A stretch of 64,000 nucleotides of DNA from Streptomyces uncialis (lineage in GTDB: Bacteria; Actinomycetota; Actinomycetes; Streptomycetales; Streptomycetaceae). The DNA lies in contig NZ_LFBV01000007.1 in NCBI RefSeq assembly GCF_001905345.1, positions 310,001 through 374,000 of the forward strand, in the 5' to 3' direction. The translations under genes were made by a program, and so were the position numbers. Positions 61,546-64,000 of the stretch are shown one piece after another (the first letter of the stretch is position 1; every line of letters starts with the position of its first letter). The notes beneath the pieces were generated by a model that was not told the DNA's origin, did not search any database, and saw nothing but the letters and a program-made list of their open reading frames with translations.

Positions 61546-62307
61546 GTGAGCCCGCGACGACCTGCTCGCCGAGCGGGACGTGGACAGGTCCGGCGACCGG
61601 TTCGGCGACCGGTTCGGGGCACTGCCCGGGGAACGGGAGCGGCCCGGCGGCGTCGGGGCGGGAGTTCGGGCTGGGAACAGGCGGCTGTGGGCCTGTTCGC
61701 CGTGGCGGTGGTGTGGAGCGTGGTCGAGGGGGCGCTGCGGTGGCTGGCGGCGCATCCGGTTGTCGCCGCCCTGCTGCTGGCAGCCGTCGGGGGCGGGCTT
61801 GCCTTCTGGGGGGTGCGCAGACGGGAGCGGGCCCGGTGGGAACGCGTTCGACAGCGCGGACTGCGGTACGCGATGCCGCAGATCGACGCCCTGCATCACC
61901 GGCAGTTCGAGCATGCCGTGCGCGACCTGATGCGCCGTGACGGCTGCCCGGACGCCGTCCAGGTCGGGGGAGCGGGTGACAACGGCGCCGATGTGAAGGC
62001 CACCGATCCCTTCGGCCGCCGTTGGGTCGTCCAGTGCAAGCACCGCAAGGCGGGACTCGCCGGAGCCGCGGTCGGCACACCCGACCTCCACGTCCTGAAC
62101 GGCACCGGCCGCCCCGTCCACCACGGCGACGTCGTCGTCCTCGTCACCAACGGACGCTTCACCGCCAACGCGTTGGACTTCGCCCGCGATCAGCGGCTCC
62201 ACCTCGTCGACCGACATCTCCTCGCCCGATGGGCCGCCGGCCCGGCACCCCTGTGGGAACTCCTGCGGGCCGTCCCCCCGCCACGCCGCCCCACTCCCTT
62301 TTCCTGA
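61546..62307 (+). CDS. Membrane-anchored Mrr-like restriction endonuclease
   Basis: A 253-residue protein: an Arg-rich N-terminus (about 45 residues), two hydrophobic helices (AAVGLFAVAVVWSVVEGAL, VVAALLLAAVGGGLAFWG), then a PD-(D/E)xK nuclease domain of the Mrr_cat type with QFEHAVRDLM, GDNGADVKA (Asp) and VVQCKHRK (Q-x-K). Mrr proteins cut modified DNA; the membrane form is widespread in actinomycetes with unknown role. GTG start 61546; a GTG at 61687 is an alternative that would remove the Arg-rich part. Confidence 0.83.
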   Translation: MSPRRPARRAGRGQVRRPVRRPVRGTARGTGAARRRRGGSSGWEQAAVGLFAVAVVWSVVEGALRWLAAHPVVAALLLAAVGGGLAFWGVRRRERARWERVRQRGLRYAMPQIDALHHRQFEHAVRDLMRRDGCPDAVQVGGAGDNGADVKATDPFGRRWVVQCKHRKAGLAGAAVGTPDLHVLNGTGRPVHHGDVVVLVTNGRFTANALDFARDQRLHLVDRHLLARWAAGPAPLWELLRAVPPPRRPTPFS

Positions 62308-62619
62308 CCCTGGCCGGACTCCGCGCACCCCCGGCCCGGCAGCACGCCGCCCGGTGTGCCCCGGGGCCTTGCCGCCGGAGTTCCGGAGCTCACGGTGCCG
62401 AGGCGGTCGTGATCCTGCTCCCCGCGGTCCGGGGCGCCGCGGACGGCCCGCGAGCCGTGGTGTGCGTCCGTACGTCCGTTGATTCCACCGCACCCGCTGT
62501 CCCTCATCCGCCTTCCTCCGCCCCCACCGTCTTCATCGCCTTTCTGCGGCCGATTGCCTCCTTTGCCAACCCGCGAAAATCTATGTCGGCCGTAGTAGAC
62601 ATCGGATGGCGGCGTGGTT
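62308..62619. other. Intergenic region with AT-rich promoter-like end
   Basis: No gene supported. The last 60 bases are unusually AT-rich for this DNA (gcgaaaatctatgtcgg, gtagtagacatcgg) and probably contain the promoter for the small ORF and leader that follow. Confidence 0.4.
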
Positions 62620-62748
62620 ATGGTTTCTCTTGTAGCCGAGATCAGCAGGGCCTGGCAGAGACGAACTGCCGGTCAGCAGTACATGCAGTCGCGGTACGGC
62701 GGTGGAGTTCCGAAGCCGGAGCAGACGCAGGACAGGCGACGGGACTGA
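62620..62748 (+). CDS. Putative 42-residue small protein upstream of MerR-like gene
   Basis: An ORF of 42 codons starting MVSLVAEISRAWQRRTAGQQ and ending EQTQDRRRD, basic and glutamine-rich, with no signal peptide. It begins at the end of an AT-rich promoter-like stretch. Codon use is less GC-biased at third positions than in neighbouring genes, so it could be a regulatory leader rather than an ordinary protein. No Shine-Dalgarno is obvious, and I do not recognise the family. Confidence 0.5.
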   Translation: MVSLVAEISRAWQRRTAGQQYMQSRYGGGVPKPEQTQDRRRD

Positions 62749-62913
62749 CAGCCGGACCGGGTGGGCCCGCAGTGGTCAGGGGCCGCCATCAGTGGGACCG
62801 CGCTCGGCGCGGTGGCAGTAACACGCAGGTGAAGTACGTGGTGCCCAGCAGTGAAGTCAGTGAGCAGCACCTCGGTGAAGGCGTCGGCTGCGGACGCGCG
62901 CACCGGGAGGTCC

Positions 62914-62965
62914 GGCAGTGGGGTTCCAAGCCAGGGAAGACGCAGGACAGGCGACGGGGCTGGCT
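62914..62965 (+). repeat. Degenerate second copy of the small ORF 3' end
   Basis: About 50 bases here match 62698-62748 with a few substitutions and a one-base deletion. The core GACGCAGGACAGGCGACGGG is identical in both copies (62724-62743 and 62939-62958). This indicates a local duplication. Confidence 0.7.
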
Positions 62966-63260
62966 TCCGGAAGGTGGCGCTCACCCAGGCCATCAGCGGT
63001 ACGTACCACCAGCAGTGCAGAACAGTACGCGGTCCGCGATCGGCGGACTGCTGATCACCGAGGGAAGAACGGAGGAGCCGAGCGCCATCGGGATCGCCCG
63101 GGCGGAAGTGTTGGGCCCGGGTACCGCAGGACATCGATAGTGAGGTGGTCTCCGGTCGAGCAACCGCGATCCCCGCGTCCCCGACAGCAGTGTGGTCGGG
63201 CGTGCGGAAACAGAAGGCCGGCGCAGTACCCAGGCCGGCGGATGGTGTAGCAGTTCCTTC

Positions 63261-63292
63261 GGGGCCCTGGTGCCATATGGCACCAGGGCCCC
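63261..63292 (+). promoter_or_regulatory. Perfect 14-bp hairpin in the 5' leader of the MerR-like gene
   Basis: GGGGCCCTGGTGCC and GGCACCAGGGCCCC pair without mismatch around ATAT. It ends 26 bases before the ATG and 13 bases before the AGGAG site, and has no T-run after it. It may be a terminator/attenuator or a protein-binding element. Confidence 0.8.
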
Positions 63293-63318
63293 TCCAGCGC
63301 GTTCCAGGAGAGGTGCAA

Positions 63319-63663
63319 ATGACAGCAGACGACTCGTTCGGCCGTCTCGATGACGACGACTACCCCGCCTACACCATGGGCCGGGCCGCCGAGATGCTCG
63401 GCACCACCCAGGGCTTCCTCCGCGCCATCGGCGAGGCCCGCCTCATCACCCCGCTCCGCTCCGAGGGCGGCCACCGCCGCTACTCCCGCTACCAGCTGCG
63501 CATCGCCGCCCGAGCCCGCGAACTCGTCGACCAGGGGACCCCCGTCGAGGCCGCCTGCCGCATCATCGTTCTTGAGGACCAGCTCGAAGAAGCGCAGCGC
63601 ATCAACGCCGAGTACCGCCGTGCCGCCGCCGATTCGGCGGACTCACCCGGCAACGGGGCGTGA
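63319..63663 (+). CDS. Small MerR-like helix-turn-helix protein
   Basis: A 114-residue protein with a MerR-type winged helix (YPAYTMGRAAEMLGTTQGFL, LITPLRSEGGHRRYSRYQLR) and a short C-terminal helix (LEDQLEEAQRINAEYRRAA) in place of an effector-binding domain, giving a BldC-like minimal plan. An acidic start SFGRLDDDDYPAY precedes it. AGGAG sits 8 bases before the ATG. The long leader with a hairpin suggests control after transcription starts. Target genes unknown. Confidence 0.88.
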   Translation: MTADDSFGRLDDDDYPAYTMGRAAEMLGTTQGFLRAIGEARLITPLRSEGGHRRYSRYQLRIAARARELVDQGTPVEAACRIIVLEDQLEEAQRINAEYRRAAADSADSPGNGA

Positions 63664-63764
63664 GGCCCGGCGGCACTGGTGCGAAGGGCCGCGTGCAGCG
63701 CCGACGCGCCGGTGACGGCTGCCCGGACCGGCCGGAACCCGCCCGGCTGCGCCCCGTTTTCCCT

Positions 63765-63804
63765 GGGGCTGCGGGGCTGCGGGGCTGCGGGGCTACGGGG
63801 CTGC
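63765..63804. repeat. Tandem repeat of GGGGCTGC, five units
   Basis: Five consecutive 8-base units with one substitution (GGGGCTAC in unit four). Non-coding as far as I can see. The remainder of 63664-64000 has no supported gene. Confidence 0.7.
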
Positions 63805-63814
63805 GGCAGCTCGG

Positions 63815-63856
63815 CCAGGGGCCCTGACACGGGCGCCGTGTCCGTGGCCCTGGTTT
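63815..63856 (+). terminator. Long hairpin with T-run downstream of the MerR-like gene
   Basis: CCAGGG pairs with CCCTGG as the outer stem and GACACGG with CCGTGTC as a perfect inner stem with loop gcg. TTTT follows at once. A good intrinsic terminator. Confidence 0.65.
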
Positions 63857-64000
63857 TCGCGGGTCCCTCCCGTACGCGGTGGCCGGTGCCGCGCACGCAG
63901 GAAGGCCGGGTGAGGGCGTCCGTCCCGCCGGAGGCGTGGCGGGCATCAAACTCACGGAATCCACGAGCGGCGGGCCGGCCGGCGCCCGTACCGGGCCGGA

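Noticed and set aside
62760-63140. Open plus-strand frame after the 42-codon ORF (ending in GPGTAGHR)
   Set aside because: Its codons lack the third-position GC bias of real genes here and it is part of a longer noise frame. I treat it as leader DNA.
63765-63804. CRISPR-like or other array
   Set aside because: The 8-base units have no spacers; it is a simple tandem repeat. No CRISPR repeat-spacer pattern or cas gene was found anywhere in the window.

Overview
The window is high-GC actinobacterial DNA, almost certainly Streptomyces or a close relative. The signs are strong third-position GC bias, GTG and TTG starts, ATGA/GTGA stop-start overlaps, Tat- and Sec-exported proteins, and a few TTA (bldA-type) codons in accessory genes. 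No rRNA, tRNA, CRISPR array, integrase or insertion sequence was seen. Most genes are accessory: transport, resistance, secreted enzymes and specialised metabolism.

Layout. 1-8.3 kb: an iron-siderophore uptake operon on the minus strand (lipoprotein, two permeases, ATPase, a siderophore-interacting protein fused to a methyltransferase-like domain, and an ABC exporter running off the left edge). It is divergent from an AraC-type regulator, and a clear iron-box palindrome lies between them. 8.5-10.9 kb: a small secreted protein and a resistance-type ABC-F ATPase with a short leader ORF and a hairpin over its ribosome binding site. 11-12.7 kb: a MerR regulator with an oxidoreductase under a MerR-type promoter. 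12.7-17.8 kb: a secreted M4 metalloprotease, a SRPBCC-ArsR-VOC operon with a large inverted-repeat operator, and a DHFR-like reductase. 18-23.2 kb: an ABC-2 transporter divergent from an OmpR-type two-component system. 23.4-28.5 kb: a DinB/mycothiol-fold protein, a PaaX regulator with an acetyltransferase, a membrane-anchored hydrolase, and a TetR-SDR pair. 28.7-39.9 kb: metallophosphoesterase, PL6 polysaccharide lyase, beta-propeller protein, MFS pump with a GlxA-type regulator, a VAO-type (class II) cholesterol oxidase-like protein, and a serine hydrolase with a divergent TetR.

40.8-45.9 kb holds what I consider the most interesting system: a compact terpenoid cluster with a geranylgeranyl-type prenyl synthase (with a TTA codon), a class I terpene cyclase, and two related cytochromes P450. 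It resembles bacterial diterpene clusters of the cyclooctatin type (prenyl synthase, cyclase, two P450s), but I cannot name the product.

46.4-64 kb: a VanJ-like phosphatase, a FAD oxidoreductase, a GNAT, a sigma-factor remnant, and an MFS/M20/amidohydrolase catabolic operon divergent from a double Lrp regulator. Next come two tandem paralogous secreted two-cysteine proteins beside a membrane-anchored HTH protein, a secreted trypsin-like protease, a YbaK-SDR pair, an OAA-lectin-like small protein and an Mrr-type nuclease. The window ends with a small MerR-like protein preceded by about 700 bp of unusual leader DNA that contains a 42-codon ORF, a degenerate duplication and a perfect 14-bp hairpin.

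All functional names come from reading motifs and family resemblance; no database search was run.
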